Below, one piece after another: positions 35,358 to 45,322 of a stretch of DNA of 64,000 nucleotides. Each line of letters opens with the position of its first letter. Position 1 is the stretch's first letter. Position numbers and translations under genes: made by a program. Source of the stretch: Rhodothermia bacterium (GTDB lineage Bacteria > Bacteroidota > Rhodothermia > Balneolales > Balneolaceae); the NCBI GenBank assembly GCA_030427885.1, contig JAUICM010000003.1, positions 186,001 through 250,000 of the forward strand. The letters are read 5' to 3'. The notes under the pieces were generated by a model that ran no database searches, was not told the DNA's origin, and saw only the letters and a list, made by a program, of their open reading frames with translations.

Positions 35358-36500
35358 TTGAACTATCAGCATGTATTAGAACAAACCATAGGAGTTCCTT
35401 TCACTGAAGGAAACAAGGTTGCTATACTAAAAAACGGGGATGAGATTTTCCCTGCCATGCTCAGTGCCATTGACGCATCCAAATCATCTATTGACTTCCT
35501 CACCTTTGTATACTGGCAGGGTAATATTGCTAAAGTTTTTGCCCAGTCACTTGCTACAAAAGCAGAGGAAGGAGTGGATGTCAAGGTCTTACTGGATTCC
35601 TACGGTGCTCTGCCCATGAATAAAGATCTGATCACCCTTATGGAGAACTCCGGGGTTCATGTGGTCTGGTTCCGCCCACTGATGCGATGGAAAGTCTGGA
35701 AAGCTGATAACAGAACGCATCGAAAAATCCTTATCTGCGATAATCAAATTGCATTTACCGGAGGGGTGGGAATAGCTGAAGAATGGGAAGGTGATGCCCG
35801 TAACTCATCCGAATGGAGGGATACTCATTTCAGAATTGAGGGGCCTGCAGTGCTCGGAATGAAATCGGGATTTATTGAGAACTGGATCGAATCAAACGAT
35901 GCACTGGAATTGGATCTCTTTGCCGATCAGATTCCTGAAACCAACGGATCTACTTTGATTCAGACCATACGCACCTCCTCATCTGTCCGCTGGAGCGATA
36001 TCGTTTTGCTTTATCAATCCCTGATCAAGCTTGCTCAAAAACGAATTATCATCTGTACTGCTTACTTCAATCCGGATCAGGAATTAGTAACCCTGCTTTG
36101 CGAACGAGCTTCTGAAGGAATAGATATCCGGGTCCTGATCCCAGGTGAACATACCGATCAGCGAATTACCAAACTGGCGGCGGAAGATGTATTTGAGGAT
36201 TTACTCTCTCATGGAATTCAGATCTCTTATTACACCAAAACCATGATGCATGCCAAGGTTATGTTGATCGATGAAGAACTGTCCTGTATCGGTTCTGCTA
36301 ATTTCAATCACCGATCCATGCTTAAAGATGACGAGATCAACCTGGTACTGCTGGACAAAGGGATTAACTACACTTTATATCAACATTTTGAAGAAGATCT
36401 TCAGTATTCAAAACCTGTTGACCCTGCGAGGTGGAAGAAAAGACATATTTTTCGCCGGATCACTGAAGCTCTGGTTAAACCGTTCAAACAAGAAGTCTGA
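35358..36500 (+). CDS. Cardiolipin synthase-like phospholipase D-superfamily protein
   Basis: Two HKD motifs occur: HRKILICD at His121, followed by FTGGVGIAEEW, and HAKVMLID at His298, followed by GSANFNHRSM. The spacing and the WRDTHFRIEGPAV segment match cardiolipin synthases, which join two phosphatidylglycerols. No N-terminal membrane helices are present, so it resembles ClsB-type enzymes. It starts at TTG; the next in-frame ATG would remove a conserved strand. The stop is directly against the stop of the convergent T9SS cargo gene. Confidence 0.88.
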   Translation: MNYQHVLEQTIGVPFTEGNKVAILKNGDEIFPAMLSAIDASKSSIDFLTFVYWQGNIAKVFAQSLATKAEEGVDVKVLLDSYGALPMNKDLITLMENSGVHVVWFRPLMRWKVWKADNRTHRKILICDNQIAFTGGVGIAEEWEGDARNSSEWRDTHFRIEGPAVLGMKSGFIENWIESNDALELDLFADQIPETNGSTLIQTIRTSSSVRWSDIVLLYQSLIKLAQKRIIICTAYFNPDQELVTLLCERASEGIDIRVLIPGEHTDQRITKLAAEDVFEDLLSHGIQISYYTKTMMHAKVMLIDEELSCIGSANFNHRSMLKDDEINLVLLDKGINYTLYQHFEEDLQYSKPVDPARWKKRHIFRRITEALVKPFKQEV

Positions 36501-38558
36501 TCACTTAATGAGCGTAAGTTTCTTTGTAAACACTTCCCCGTTCACATTCAGCCTGTAGATATATACCCCGCTTGCTAAATTACCGGCATTGAACTGAACG
36601 GTATGCCGACCTGAGTTGAACAACTTTTCATTTAAAACCGTTGATACCAATCTCCCGGTTATGTCATACACATTCAGCGACACCGATTCAGTTTTCGACA
36701 AACTGAATCTGATATTGGTAGATGGGTTGAACGGATTCGGGTAGTTCTGACTTAACTCGATCTCCAGTGGAATATTCGGCCTGTCTTCTTCAACCCCGGT
36801 AAGGAATTTGCTATGGTAGCCATAATCGCTTTCGTAGATGGTTTCCACTAATTTCACTTTTGATAACAACTCCTCATAATCCTGAGCAAACACAAGTGCT
36901 GTTATAAAGTAGGCTGAATTACCAGCCTTTAGTTCATTTGGACCAAACCCTGTCAACAAAAAAGGTTGGTCATTATTTATTTCCTGAGTTGGGAGATGGT
37001 CTTCTCGCAGAGCAGAACTCTTAATAGACTGAAATAAAAAGTTATCATCTCTTAATAATTCTCCAGACTCATAAACCTGACTTAACTGAGGATTTGCGAA
37101 TCGGTTATTGAAATTTCTGTTTTCAGCCTCCATCATATCCAATTCCCCGAAGTTTGGTTCTCCCTGAGTTGGTATTCCGTCACCTTCTCCTTCATCAGGC
37201 CCCGGATAATTCTCGTGATAAGGCCCTAACCCATCACGCCCTACATCGTCCAGTAAACCTTCGCCCTCTTCTTCATCCATTCTTCCGTTCCCATTGAAAT
37301 CATCAAAAGGCACCCAGTCCAGATCTTCATCACCCGTCCACCATATGCCAAATTGATACGCAGGAAATTCTTCCAGATCTATGAACTTCTTATCAAAGGC
37401 GTCCATATTATAGTTCTCGTTCAAGTAGCTTTCAATTGCATCTTGTCCGACAATCATTTCTCCCGGGCCGTTAAACTTGGATTCATCTATCATCCCATCA
37501 TTGTCTTCATCGATTCCGTTGTTCTCGACTCCTGAATATTCTAATAAAAAGTATCCTATATAACCCAGATTGTATTGACCTCCTGTAGTACTCACTCCAA
37601 CTCCATCTGTATCCCAGAATACAGCCAGGTTCTTTTGGTAGTCGATCAAAATGTTATCGTCATCTTCATCCATTCCAAGTCCGGGATCAAGAACTATTCC
37701 TGTCCATGCTTCTTCGAGATCCTTTTCACTAATATTCGTTATTCGGTAATGAGTGAAGAGAATGCCTTTTGCAAGAACATTATTGAATTGAAACGTTCTT
37801 ACTTCCGTTTGAATCCCAAGTCCGGACATTGTAGAATCAAATGGGCTTGGAAAATAGACTCCTGATGAACTGTGTGGACCATCTGTTTCAATATTGGCTC
37901 CATATTCCCGGTCGGACAGATCGTCCATTACATAAAATGTCTCCTGGTCTCCCGTTGATAACCCTTTGCCTCTATATCCATTCCAGAAGCCTTCCCATCC
38001 CGGATCTTTGGTTTCTGACAAACGATCGGGCCATTTATCTGGCCAGGAATCTATATCATCACTGGCTGCTGGCACGGGGACTAGCTGATCATTAATTGGG
38101 GACCTTCTTGTGGGGTTATGAAAACCATTCAATGGAAGCCAACCCCAAATATCACCTGTATAAGGACTTTCTCTTTGACCTGTTGTCCTGTAATTCAAAA
38201 CAACCGGATTAAGTGTGGTATCGCCTGAAGCTCCCTCATACCATTTCAGTCTTTCACCTTGTACTTCAGCTGCAAATAGAAATCCTATTCCATCTACATG
38301 CCTTCCCCCGGAAAATTCACATTCACTGCTAATGCTTCTGCAGGGATCCCAAATCCCCCAGGGCAAATCTCCCCACCGAGCCATCTCACCATGGTTACGA
38401 AAATTTGATATAATATCATTTCCATCAAGTACACCACGGACAATTGAATTCTCGGAACCGCGATACGTATCCGGAATCCGGGACTGAGCAAAAAGTGAGA
38501 CAGGAATGAGGATGAATCCAATGAATAGAGCCAGAAAGTTTACGGACTTATTAAGCAT
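36501..38558 (-). CDS. Secreted protein with type IX sorting domain (type A)
   Basis: The 685 residues start with a signal peptide (FLALFIGFILIPVSLFAQ) and end with a typical T9SS type A domain: LSQNYPNPFNPSTNIRFSL, VYDITGRLVSTVL, GRHTVQFNAGNLASGVYIYRL and KKLTLIK. The body is rich in acidic Asp/Asn loops such as DEDNDGMIDESKF and DFNGNGRMDEEEGEG that look like calcium-binding dockerin or EF-hand-type loops. It should be exported through the outer membrane and held on the surface or released. Its activity is unknown. Confidence 0.85.
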   Translation of the reverse strand: MLNKSVNFLALFIGFILIPVSLFAQSRIPDTYRGSENSIVRGVLDGNDIISNFRNHGEMARWGDLPWGIWDPCRSISSECEFSGGRHVDGIGFLFAAEVQGERLKWYEGASGDTTLNPVVLNYRTTGQRESPYTGDIWGWLPLNGFHNPTRRSPINDQLVPVPAASDDIDSWPDKWPDRLSETKDPGWEGFWNGYRGKGLSTGDQETFYVMDDLSDREYGANIETDGPHSSSGVYFPSPFDSTMSGLGIQTEVRTFQFNNVLAKGILFTHYRITNISEKDLEEAWTGIVLDPGLGMDEDDDNILIDYQKNLAVFWDTDGVGVSTTGGQYNLGYIGYFLLEYSGVENNGIDEDNDGMIDESKFNGPGEMIVGQDAIESYLNENYNMDAFDKKFIDLEEFPAYQFGIWWTGDEDLDWVPFDDFNGNGRMDEEEGEGLLDDVGRDGLGPYHENYPGPDEGEGDGIPTQGEPNFGELDMMEAENRNFNNRFANPQLSQVYESGELLRDDNFLFQSIKSSALREDHLPTQEINNDQPFLLTGFGPNELKAGNSAYFITALVFAQDYEELLSKVKLVETIYESDYGYHSKFLTGVEEDRPNIPLEIELSQNYPNPFNPSTNIRFSLSKTESVSLNVYDITGRLVSTVLNEKLFNSGRHTVQFNAGNLASGVYIYRLNVNGEVFTKKLTLIK

Positions 38559-38646
38559 ATTAGAATTGGCTGGTTAAGCATTACCAATTAACCAAATATC
38601 TACATAATAATAAAGCAGTAAAATTCCTCTTAAGTCCAGCGGTATT

Positions 38647-39498
38647 TTAACTTAGGCCACACAATTTTTCGCTTATTTCCCATAGCTTTTCTGCGGCAAA
38701 TTCATTGCGGGCAAGTTTACTTGGAGTGGCTGCTTTTGAATCTTTGAAATAAGCTCCGTTCACATTTTCAACTTCATCGGATGTAGCAAGATAGATGGTG
38801 GTTTGAGCGCCTTCTTTATTTGACTTGAGAAGAGGTTTAGCAAAACCAAAGAAAAAACGGATCCACCAGGGACCTGTATTCCCAAAATTTGAAGCAATTA
38901 CTCCCGGATGCAAACAATTTGCAGTTACTCCAGAATCTTCGATACGTTTCGCCAGTTCCACAGTAAAAAGAATGTTGAAAAGTTTTGAATTTCCATAGGC
39001 TTTCCATGGCTGATAATTTCTTTTCAACTGCAAATTCTCAGGATCAAATTCTCCGTTACGATGAGCTGTAGACGCAACGTTTATAATTCGTGCTTTGTCA
39101 GCATTCTTCAATGTATCCAGCAAGAGATTGGTAAACAGAAAGTATCCAATATGATTTACCGCAAAAACCTCTTCAAGTCCATCTACTGTTTCCTTATATC
39201 CTGACCCTGTGAAACCATGATTATTAATAAGTATTTCGATCTTCTCGTATCTCTTTTTGATCTCTGCGGCTGCGCTTCTTATCTCGTCCTGACTGGAGAA
39301 ATCACAGAGAACGATATCTATCCCTGCAGAATGCGTTTCCCTGAGTATCTCTTCTTTTGCTTCAAGGGCTTTGTCCTCATTCCGGCACACCATAACAATG
39401 AAGGCTCCCTGTTTTGCAAGCTCTCTGGCAGTTTCGAAACCAATGCCGGAATTGGCGCCGGTTATTACACATAATTTATTCGTCATGTTCATATGCAT
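38647..39498 (-). CDS. Short-chain dehydrogenase/reductase, retinol dehydrogenase-like
   Basis: The 283 residues carry the cofactor motif TGANSGIGFETA near the N-terminus and NNHGF, the catalytic Ser of INVASTAH and the YxxxK pair in YGNSKLFN (Tyr168). The arrangement is typical of RDH-like SDRs with a NADP-binding Arg (MVCRNEDKA). Substrate is unknown. It diverges from the GroES-like gene. A shorter start at the third or fifth Met is equally possible. Confidence 0.88.
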   Translation of the reverse strand: MHMNMTNKLCVITGANSGIGFETARELAKQGAFIVMVCRNEDKALEAKEEILRETHSAGIDIVLCDFSSQDEIRSAAAEIKKRYEKIEILINNHGFTGSGYKETVDGLEEVFAVNHIGYFLFTNLLLDTLKNADKARIINVASTAHRNGEFDPENLQLKRNYQPWKAYGNSKLFNILFTVELAKRIEDSGVTANCLHPGVIASNFGNTGPWWIRFFFGFAKPLLKSNKEGAQTTIYLATSDEVENVNGAYFKDSKAATPSKLARNEFAAEKLWEISEKLCGLS

Positions 39499-39581
39499 TC
39501 ATTGAGTTTAAGGACTTTTGTTCTCACGCAAACAATTTAAAAATGTTAGGAATTCGTATCTTTAAAGAAAAATTTTCAGCA

Positions 39582-39953
39582 ATGATACAGGAGTACCTTA
39601 ATTCTATAGATAAGTTTGTTGTAGTGGGTGACCGTGTGCTCATCAAACCAAGAGATATGGACACCCGTACCAGAAGTGGCCTGGTTCTCCCTGCTTCCGT
39701 AAAAGAGAAGGATGAGATACAGAGTGGTTACATCCTTAAAACCGGACCGGGCTACCCTATTCCCAACAACGATTATGACGAATCCTGGAAAGCAACTGAA
39801 GACACCAAGTATATCGGACTACAGGCTATTGAAGGAGATCTTGCGATCTTTCTAAAAAGCCGGTCTTTTGAAATTGAATTCGAAAACGAAAAATATCTTA
39901 TCGTCCCTCACTCAGCTATTCTGTTATTGATCAGGGACGAACATGAAACCTGA
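39582..39953 (+). CDS. GroES-like co-chaperone family protein
   Basis: From this ATG the protein is 123 residues. An in-frame ATG at 39543 would add 13. It contains the GroES-type strand VVVGDRVLIKPRDMDTRTRS GLVLPASV and the end EKYLIVPHSAILLLIRDE. Compared with GroES of about 97 residues it has an insert (GYPIPNNDYDESWKATEDT) where the mobile loop/roof might sit, so it is a divergent relative and not the housekeeping GroES. No groEL gene is nearby. Stop and start of the next gene overlap (TGATG). Confidence 0.75.
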   Translation: MIQEYLNSIDKFVVVGDRVLIKPRDMDTRTRSGLVLPASVKEKDEIQSGYILKTGPGYPIPNNDYDESWKATEDTKYIGLQAIEGDLAIFLKSRSFEIEFENEKYLIVPHSAILLLIRDEHET

Positions 39954-40621
39954 TGTCCACTAAAAACCAAAAAAAGCACCGCAAAAAGAGAGAAACTGAA
40001 ACTATCGATATCGATCCTTCACTAAAGAAGCATACCCTTCTGGAGGATATTCAGGCACTGCTGATCGGCTCATTACTCGTATCATTCGGTGTTACCATGT
40101 TCACTCATTTGAAATTCTTGGTGGGTGGAACGGCCGGGATCGCCTTTCTAAGTGCTTATGCATCAAACTATTCATTTGGTGTGGTATTCTTTGTGATCAA
40201 CATTCCGTTCTACTTCCTGGCTTTATGGAAACTGGGATGGCAATTTACTCTGAAGACATTCATTGCTGTATTGGGAGTTTCTTTCTTCTCAGACTTCATC
40301 CCTACTTTGATCGAGTTTGGTGAGATCAATGAATTGTTCGGAGCTATTATGGGCGGATTTCTGATTGGCACGGGATTACTCATAATGTTTCGGCACAAAG
40401 CCAGCCTTGGAGGCATGAACATTGTCTCATTGTACCTTCAGAAATATCATAATGTGAATGCAGGCCGTTTTCAAATGGTTGTTGATTCACTTATAATAAT
40501 CAGTGCCTTTTTTATTGTTGACCTTTGGTCTATCGTATATTCGGTGCTTGCATCACTTTGCATGAATCTAATACTGGCTATTAATTTTGTAAAAGGCAGA
40601 TACCTTGGTTCCCTCGACTAA
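39953..40621 (+). CDS. YitT-family membrane protein
   Basis: The 222 residues have a charged cytosolic N-terminus and about five membrane helices with the family tract FLVGGTAGIAFLSAYASNYS and MFRHKASLGGMNIVSLYLQK. The usual C-terminal DUF2179 domain is absent, so it is a short version. The function of YitT proteins is not established. It is coupled to the upstream GroES-like gene and followed after 10 bases by a small zinc-ribbon gene. Confidence 0.85.
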   Translation: MSTKNQKKHRKKRETETIDIDPSLKKHTLLEDIQALLIGSLLVSFGVTMFTHLKFLVGGTAGIAFLSAYASNYSFGVVFFVINIPFYFLALWKLGWQFTLKTFIAVLGVSFFSDFIPTLIEFGEINELFGAIMGGFLIGTGLLIMFRHKASLGGMNIVSLYLQKYHNVNAGRFQMVVDSLIIISAFFIVDLWSIVYSVLASLCMNLILAINFVKGRYLGSLD

Positions 40622-40631
40622 TATTTTATCT

Positions 40632-40826
40632 ATGAGTACATCCTCTTCTACTGATCAATCTGCACATGATCATCAAGCTGTTAAACAGGCGCAGCAACCC
40701 CGTCGTTGTATTTATTGCGGGCAGCATGCGGAACTTGTTTGGGTTCATGGCCACGGCCAATGTGCCTCTTGTGGAATCAATACAGATGAATGTTGCCGTG
40801 GCGAGAGTTGTGGTTTTGATCAGTAA
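40632..40826 (+). CDS. Small zinc-ribbon-like protein
   Basis: The 64-residue frame contains CIYC and CASC separated by about 18 residues, enough for a zinc ribbon, and a second cysteine cluster near the end (CCRGESC). The ATG is chosen because a further upstream start would lie inside the YitT gene. Its 3' end overlaps the convergent TamB gene by 7 bases. The role is unknown. Confidence 0.65.
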   Translation: MSTSSSTDQSAHDHQAVKQAQQPRRCIYCGQHAELVWVHGHGQCASCGINTDECCRGESCGFDQ

Positions 40827-43800
40827 TCAAATTGATATCTAAGGTCCATTCCACTTCTGCTGTCATCTCCCTGAACAACGATAAGATCCAGGTTCTCGGT
40901 TAGGATATATTCCAATATGAACATCATTTTCGGGGTGGCTCTGGTGATCTCGTTCACCATAGCGAAGAACGTGCGGTCATTCAGATACCATCCTGTTTTA
41001 ATGGATGTTCCCTTCTGTGAACCTGAACCTGTATTATCGATCTGAACCACATCAACACCTAGTTTACTTGTAGCAATGGAGCCCAGTTGATTCAAGAGTA
41101 CATCGGTAAGTACATCGGTGGCTATCCCCGTCCCGCTGTTGGCAAAAGTATTCTGAATTCCATCGTTTGAGATACAGGGCTGGCTGAACAGAGTATAGCA
41201 GGCAATATCTGACTCTTCCATCATGGGGTTACTTTCAAATCGGAATTCGGGGTCCTGAGCCTCCCCTTCAATGATATAATACACCACAATAGCCTCCCCT
41301 TTCTGCCTTGTCGGAGGAGTGTATTTCGTTTTGATATTCAGCTCAGGATTATCCGGCGGCCCGCTAAAGGTCAGGTCTGCCACTTCAAGGTCAAATCTTT
41401 TACCCAACGGGCGAACATAACCCCCAGCTCCTGACAAAGAACCAAATAATGAGAGATCACCATTGGTCTCTTTTCTTGCATCCAGATTACCTAAAAGTTC
41501 GATCTCCATTCCCAGGTAGCCACGATTCCTAACAAAGAAGTTCCTATTGATCTCGAATTCCATTTCGATAGCCAAAGAGTCGTAAGGACTAAATGAAGGT
41601 TCCGACTCGCCTTCGAGGTGCACTTCTTCTACCTGCTTTTCACCAAAGTCATCTAAGTACACAAATCCATTTCTAATACTAAGTTTTCCGGTTGCCTTTG
41701 GCCGCATTATATCTCCGCTAACCGTACTGTTCATATCTATAACCAGATTGTAATTCTGGTTGTTGGCAAGTCGAAACTGGTTGGCAGTGGCTTTCAGGTT
41801 TATATTATCTGGACGACCATCTTTTATTTCAATATTGCCATTTGCGCGGAATGTACCCTTACCGCTTGTTGCGGAAAGTTCTTTCACCTTCAACCCTGTA
41901 CTTGTGAATTCCAGATCGGATCTGATCTTTTGAAGTGTTATGCCAGCCACAGGTACCGACACCTCTGCGTCATTCAAACGGATATACCCTTTTGGTTCCA
42001 TTTTTTCTGTGGTTCCTTTTAGAGAAAAATCAGCCGTTAAAGTTCCTTTAAGATCATGCGTGAACTGCTTTTTAAGGAAATCATTAAAGACTGCAATATT
42101 GAAATCCTCTGTGAGTACCTGAATGGTGATCAATTCTTCCTCATCTGTGGTTCTGGCTTCCAGAGTTCTAAAGTCAAAAGCGAAGGGATAGTTCACACTT
42201 ACTGAAGCTGCTTTTTGCTGAACTGCAGTGATGTCGGCATTCAGCTTTATCTCACTCTCCTGGTTGTCGTAATTAAACCCGGCTGTTATGAGATCCAGTT
42301 TGATACCTGAAAGAACGGGCTCATCGATCCTGAGATCACCCCTAAATATTGGTTTTCCAGCGGTCCCACTCATCAGGCCATTAAAACTTATTATTCCATT
42401 AGTTTCATTGATATCAACTTTTTGTAATACCCCTTGAAAATGGTCGATCTTGGTTGGTTTAACTGTCAGATCTCCGCTAATTTTCCTTGAGAAAAAAGCC
42501 TCGTCCAACTCTTCCGGAGACTTTAATGAAAATGGGATGTTCAGGTTACCGGCCATCTTTTCTATTCCATCCCAGTAAACAGCGCCATTTGCGGTAAGGC
42601 GCTCTTTTTGAGTTAAAAAGCTGAACTTTAAAGAATCGGCAGTTACTCCGTTATAACTTAGTCTTGTCAGATTCAGATCTCCTTGACCATTAAGAGTATC
42701 GGCATTCTTATCCATCTTCAAGCCACCCGATAAAACGCCATCCAAAAACCGCTCACCAAATACAACTTCCTGAATCAACCCAAAATCAAAATTTTCGCCC
42801 AAAACCCATGCATGCTGTTCAACACTATCAGCATAGGGAATTGAAAATTCTAAAAATGCACCGGAAGTTGATCTCAACTCCAGGGTATCAGTACCTATTG
42901 CATAATTACTGTAGCGAACATGGAATGGTTCCTGAAGCAGCAGTTCACTTTCTGATGTGATGATATCGAAACGATCAAAATTGATATTAAATAAGTTTGA
43001 ACTCAGACTCAGATCCATTTCGCCACTCTGATATAACCGACCACGTGCACTGCCGATCACTTCCAGAATAAATTTACTATACAGAGTATCAGCATTTGCA
43101 ATCCCCTCCGAGCCCAGCTTAATATCCTGGAACCTGATCCCTGAGATCACCGGGTCGCTTATACTTAGGTCCATTTCAAACCTGCGGAGTTCTTCCAGCG
43201 AACCAATTGTTTCTCCATGAATTCTGGTAGCCGTAAAAATAGTATCGATCTGAATGTTATCCAGGTCGAGCTGGATGTTACTTTTCAGTGTTCTGGAAGA
43301 ATCCTGCACTATATCTCCCTTCAGAGAACCCGTAACCTGAAGCAGGTCCAGTCCGGCCAATGGTGCAAGCGGCTGAAGGTCTTTGATTTTCATATCCACA
43401 GACAACCTGTTATCTGGATCAGTATAGTCGAATATATTTTTCTTACCGAAGAAAGTACCCTCAATGATATCACTCCTTAGTTCCCCATCCGTCATGGTAA
43501 AGATACCCTGACTGAGCGTACTATTTACTGTAAACTTATTGAATGAAGCGCCGTTCACTACACTGCTGTCAATTTCAATTGAACAGAAAACCACGCTTTC
43601 GGTTGGGTCGAAACCAATGCCTTCACCATTAGCATTCATATTCAATGAAGTTGGAAAATCTTCAAACCCTGTTATTTCTCTCAGGTCAAATCCTCTTGTC
43701 GAAGCCTTATATTTATATGAAGGTTTATCCTTTAGGTAATCTTCTATGGATGCTTCAAAAGTTAACTCGTCTTCTATCAGTCGCAGCTTCCCTTTAGCTT

Positions 43801-45322
43801 TGGCTTTTTGCTCATTCAAAATCCCCTCGATCTTAAGAGATGTGAACTGTTGCCCGGCAATCATGTTAATTTTTTCAGATCCCTTGCGGGCCGCTGAAGG
43901 AAGCGTCTTTACCGAATACTCTATCGTATTCCCTGAAAGCGCTAATCCCTTTCCTTTGGCAAATGCTTCCAGTCCGATCAAGCTTTCCATGGCATCATCT
44001 TTAAGCCAATATGCCAGATCGATCCTGCGAACGGAAACCCCCACACTCCAGGTCGGTTCCTCTTCCAGTAAGCCAAACAGAGAAGGATTCAATATCACTT
44101 CCTGTCTTCCTGGTGCATGAACTTCCAGATGCCCAACCAGGTCGTCTTCCACAAGTGTACCCGAGCCTGTGATCCTGTCTGCATAATAATCTTCGTACCT
44201 GAGCTTATTGAATGTGAATCCCCATGTTGCATCCGTTTTATTCATATCCTGTTCGAGGTACCCTGATAATGTGATCCTGGAATCCTGAACAGAGACATTT
44301 ATGGTATCTCCCAAAAAATAACCGATATCAACTGGTCCACTCAGGATACCAAAATTACGTGCTACTGGTTCGGAAGACAGATCCATTAAGGTTGAAACCT
44401 CTATGTTTCTAGCTTTGGGGTGATCCGCATGCAACTTGATACTTAAATTTTTCAGGCTACCGGAGAGGCTCAATTCAAAATCCACATCATCATATGGAAT
44501 CGGGTAATCGAGATATGGCCCGATATCTTCCAAAGAAAAAGGAGCTGAAGCTACATCAGCGCTAAAGGTGGAATCCGAGATATCAGCATTCGCATGCGTT
44601 TTGATATAAGTTCGTCCGGTTTCAATGACGAGCTGATTAAAGCTCACTTTATCATCTGAATAGCCTGCAGAAGCGCTGAACTTTATGGGTTCCGGTAACC
44701 GCCCTTCTTTGATCTGAAAATCTAAGCTGCTTAGCGTTATTCCCAATGAGTCTCCGATACTGGCCGATAGGTCTGCATCTAATCCCTGCAACGTAAGAAC
44801 TGAATCGGGAAGATAATCTGCTGCAATAAAATGGCTGTTTATATCCCTGAGGCTTATTTTCGAGAATATGATATTCAGAGAACCAGGTTCTTCGGGTTGA
44901 GCTGCTTCAGGGGGACCCTTTTTCAGCAAATGCTGCACATTGTAGGTACTGTCATCCCTTTCTTCGATCCGTGAATTCACACCCTTTATATGAACCTCAT
45001 TGATCAAATATGTATCCTTTAAAAAACTCCAGATATCATAACTGGCGTAGATAGTATCTGCACTAAATACAGTATCAGGATCCGATAGCAGAACGTCTGT
45101 AATAAGTATTTCTTTCCAGAGATCCCCGTTTACTTTGCCTATACTTAATTTCCCATTGAGACTATTATTTGCCAGTTCCGTAGCTTTCTTTTTTACAAAA
45201 TTGTGTGCCAGGCTGGAATTCAGCATAACCCTTCCGAGGATCTGTACCCCCACAAATATCGTGAGTGTTATTAAAAACACTTTTAAAACCTTAAGACCGG
45301 TATTTCTTTTTTTATCTGTCAT
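40820..45322 (-). CDS. tamB: TamB-family inner-membrane assembly factor
   Basis: The 1500-residue protein begins with one membrane anchor (LKVFLITLTIFVGVQILG). It continues as a long beta-helical AsmA/TamB-type chain with repeated strands and the conserved C-terminal DUF490 region (GAGGYVRPLGKRFDLEVADL, then YIIEGEAQDPEFRF and CYTLFSQP). It spans the periplasm and works with its Omp85 partner in outer-membrane protein insertion or lipid transport. It is slightly longer than Escherichia coli TamB of about 1260 residues. Its start overlaps the Omp85 gene stop by one base. Confidence 0.92.
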   Translation of the reverse strand: MTDKKRNTGLKVLKVFLITLTIFVGVQILGRVMLNSSLAHNFVKKKATELANNSLNGKLSIGKVNGDLWKEILITDVLLSDPDTVFSADTIYASYDIWSFLKDTYLINEVHIKGVNSRIEERDDSTYNVQHLLKKGPPEAAQPEEPGSLNIIFSKISLRDINSHFIAADYLPDSVLTLQGLDADLSASIGDSLGITLSSLDFQIKEGRLPEPIKFSASAGYSDDKVSFNQLVIETGRTYIKTHANADISDSTFSADVASAPFSLEDIGPYLDYPIPYDDVDFELSLSGSLKNLSIKLHADHPKARNIEVSTLMDLSSEPVARNFGILSGPVDIGYFLGDTINVSVQDSRITLSGYLEQDMNKTDATWGFTFNKLRYEDYYADRITGSGTLVEDDLVGHLEVHAPGRQEVILNPSLFGLLEEEPTWSVGVSVRRIDLAYWLKDDAMESLIGLEAFAKGKGLALSGNTIEYSVKTLPSAARKGSEKINMIAGQQFTSLKIEGILNEQKAKAKGKLRLIEDELTFEASIEDYLKDKPSYKYKASTRGFDLREITGFEDFPTSLNMNANGEGIGFDPTESVVFCSIEIDSSVVNGASFNKFTVNSTLSQGIFTMTDGELRSDIIEGTFFGKKNIFDYTDPDNRLSVDMKIKDLQPLAPLAGLDLLQVTGSLKGDIVQDSSRTLKSNIQLDLDNIQIDTIFTATRIHGETIGSLEELRRFEMDLSISDPVISGIRFQDIKLGSEGIANADTLYSKFILEVIGSARGRLYQSGEMDLSLSSNLFNINFDRFDIITSESELLLQEPFHVRYSNYAIGTDTLELRSTSGAFLEFSIPYADSVEQHAWVLGENFDFGLIQEVVFGERFLDGVLSGGLKMDKNADTLNGQGDLNLTRLSYNGVTADSLKFSFLTQKERLTANGAVYWDGIEKMAGNLNIPFSLKSPEELDEAFFSRKISGDLTVKPTKIDHFQGVLQKVDINETNGIISFNGLMSGTAGKPIFRGDLRIDEPVLSGIKLDLITAGFNYDNQESEIKLNADITAVQQKAASVSVNYPFAFDFRTLEARTTDEEELITIQVLTEDFNIAVFNDFLKKQFTHDLKGTLTADFSLKGTTEKMEPKGYIRLNDAEVSVPVAGITLQKIRSDLEFTSTGLKVKELSATSGKGTFRANGNIEIKDGRPDNINLKATANQFRLANNQNYNLVIDMNSTVSGDIMRPKATGKLSIRNGFVYLDDFGEKQVEEVHLEGESEPSFSPYDSLAIEMEFEINRNFFVRNRGYLGMEIELLGNLDARKETNGDLSLFGSLSGAGGYVRPLGKRFDLEVADLTFSGPPDNPELNIKTKYTPPTRQKGEAIVVYYIIEGEAQDPEFRFESNPMMEESDIACYTLFSQPCISNDGIQNTFANSGTGIATDVLTDVLLNQLGSIATSKLGVDVVQIDNTGSGSQKGTSIKTGWYLNDRTFFAMVNEITRATPKMMFILEYILTENLDLIVVQGDDSRSGMDLRYQFDY

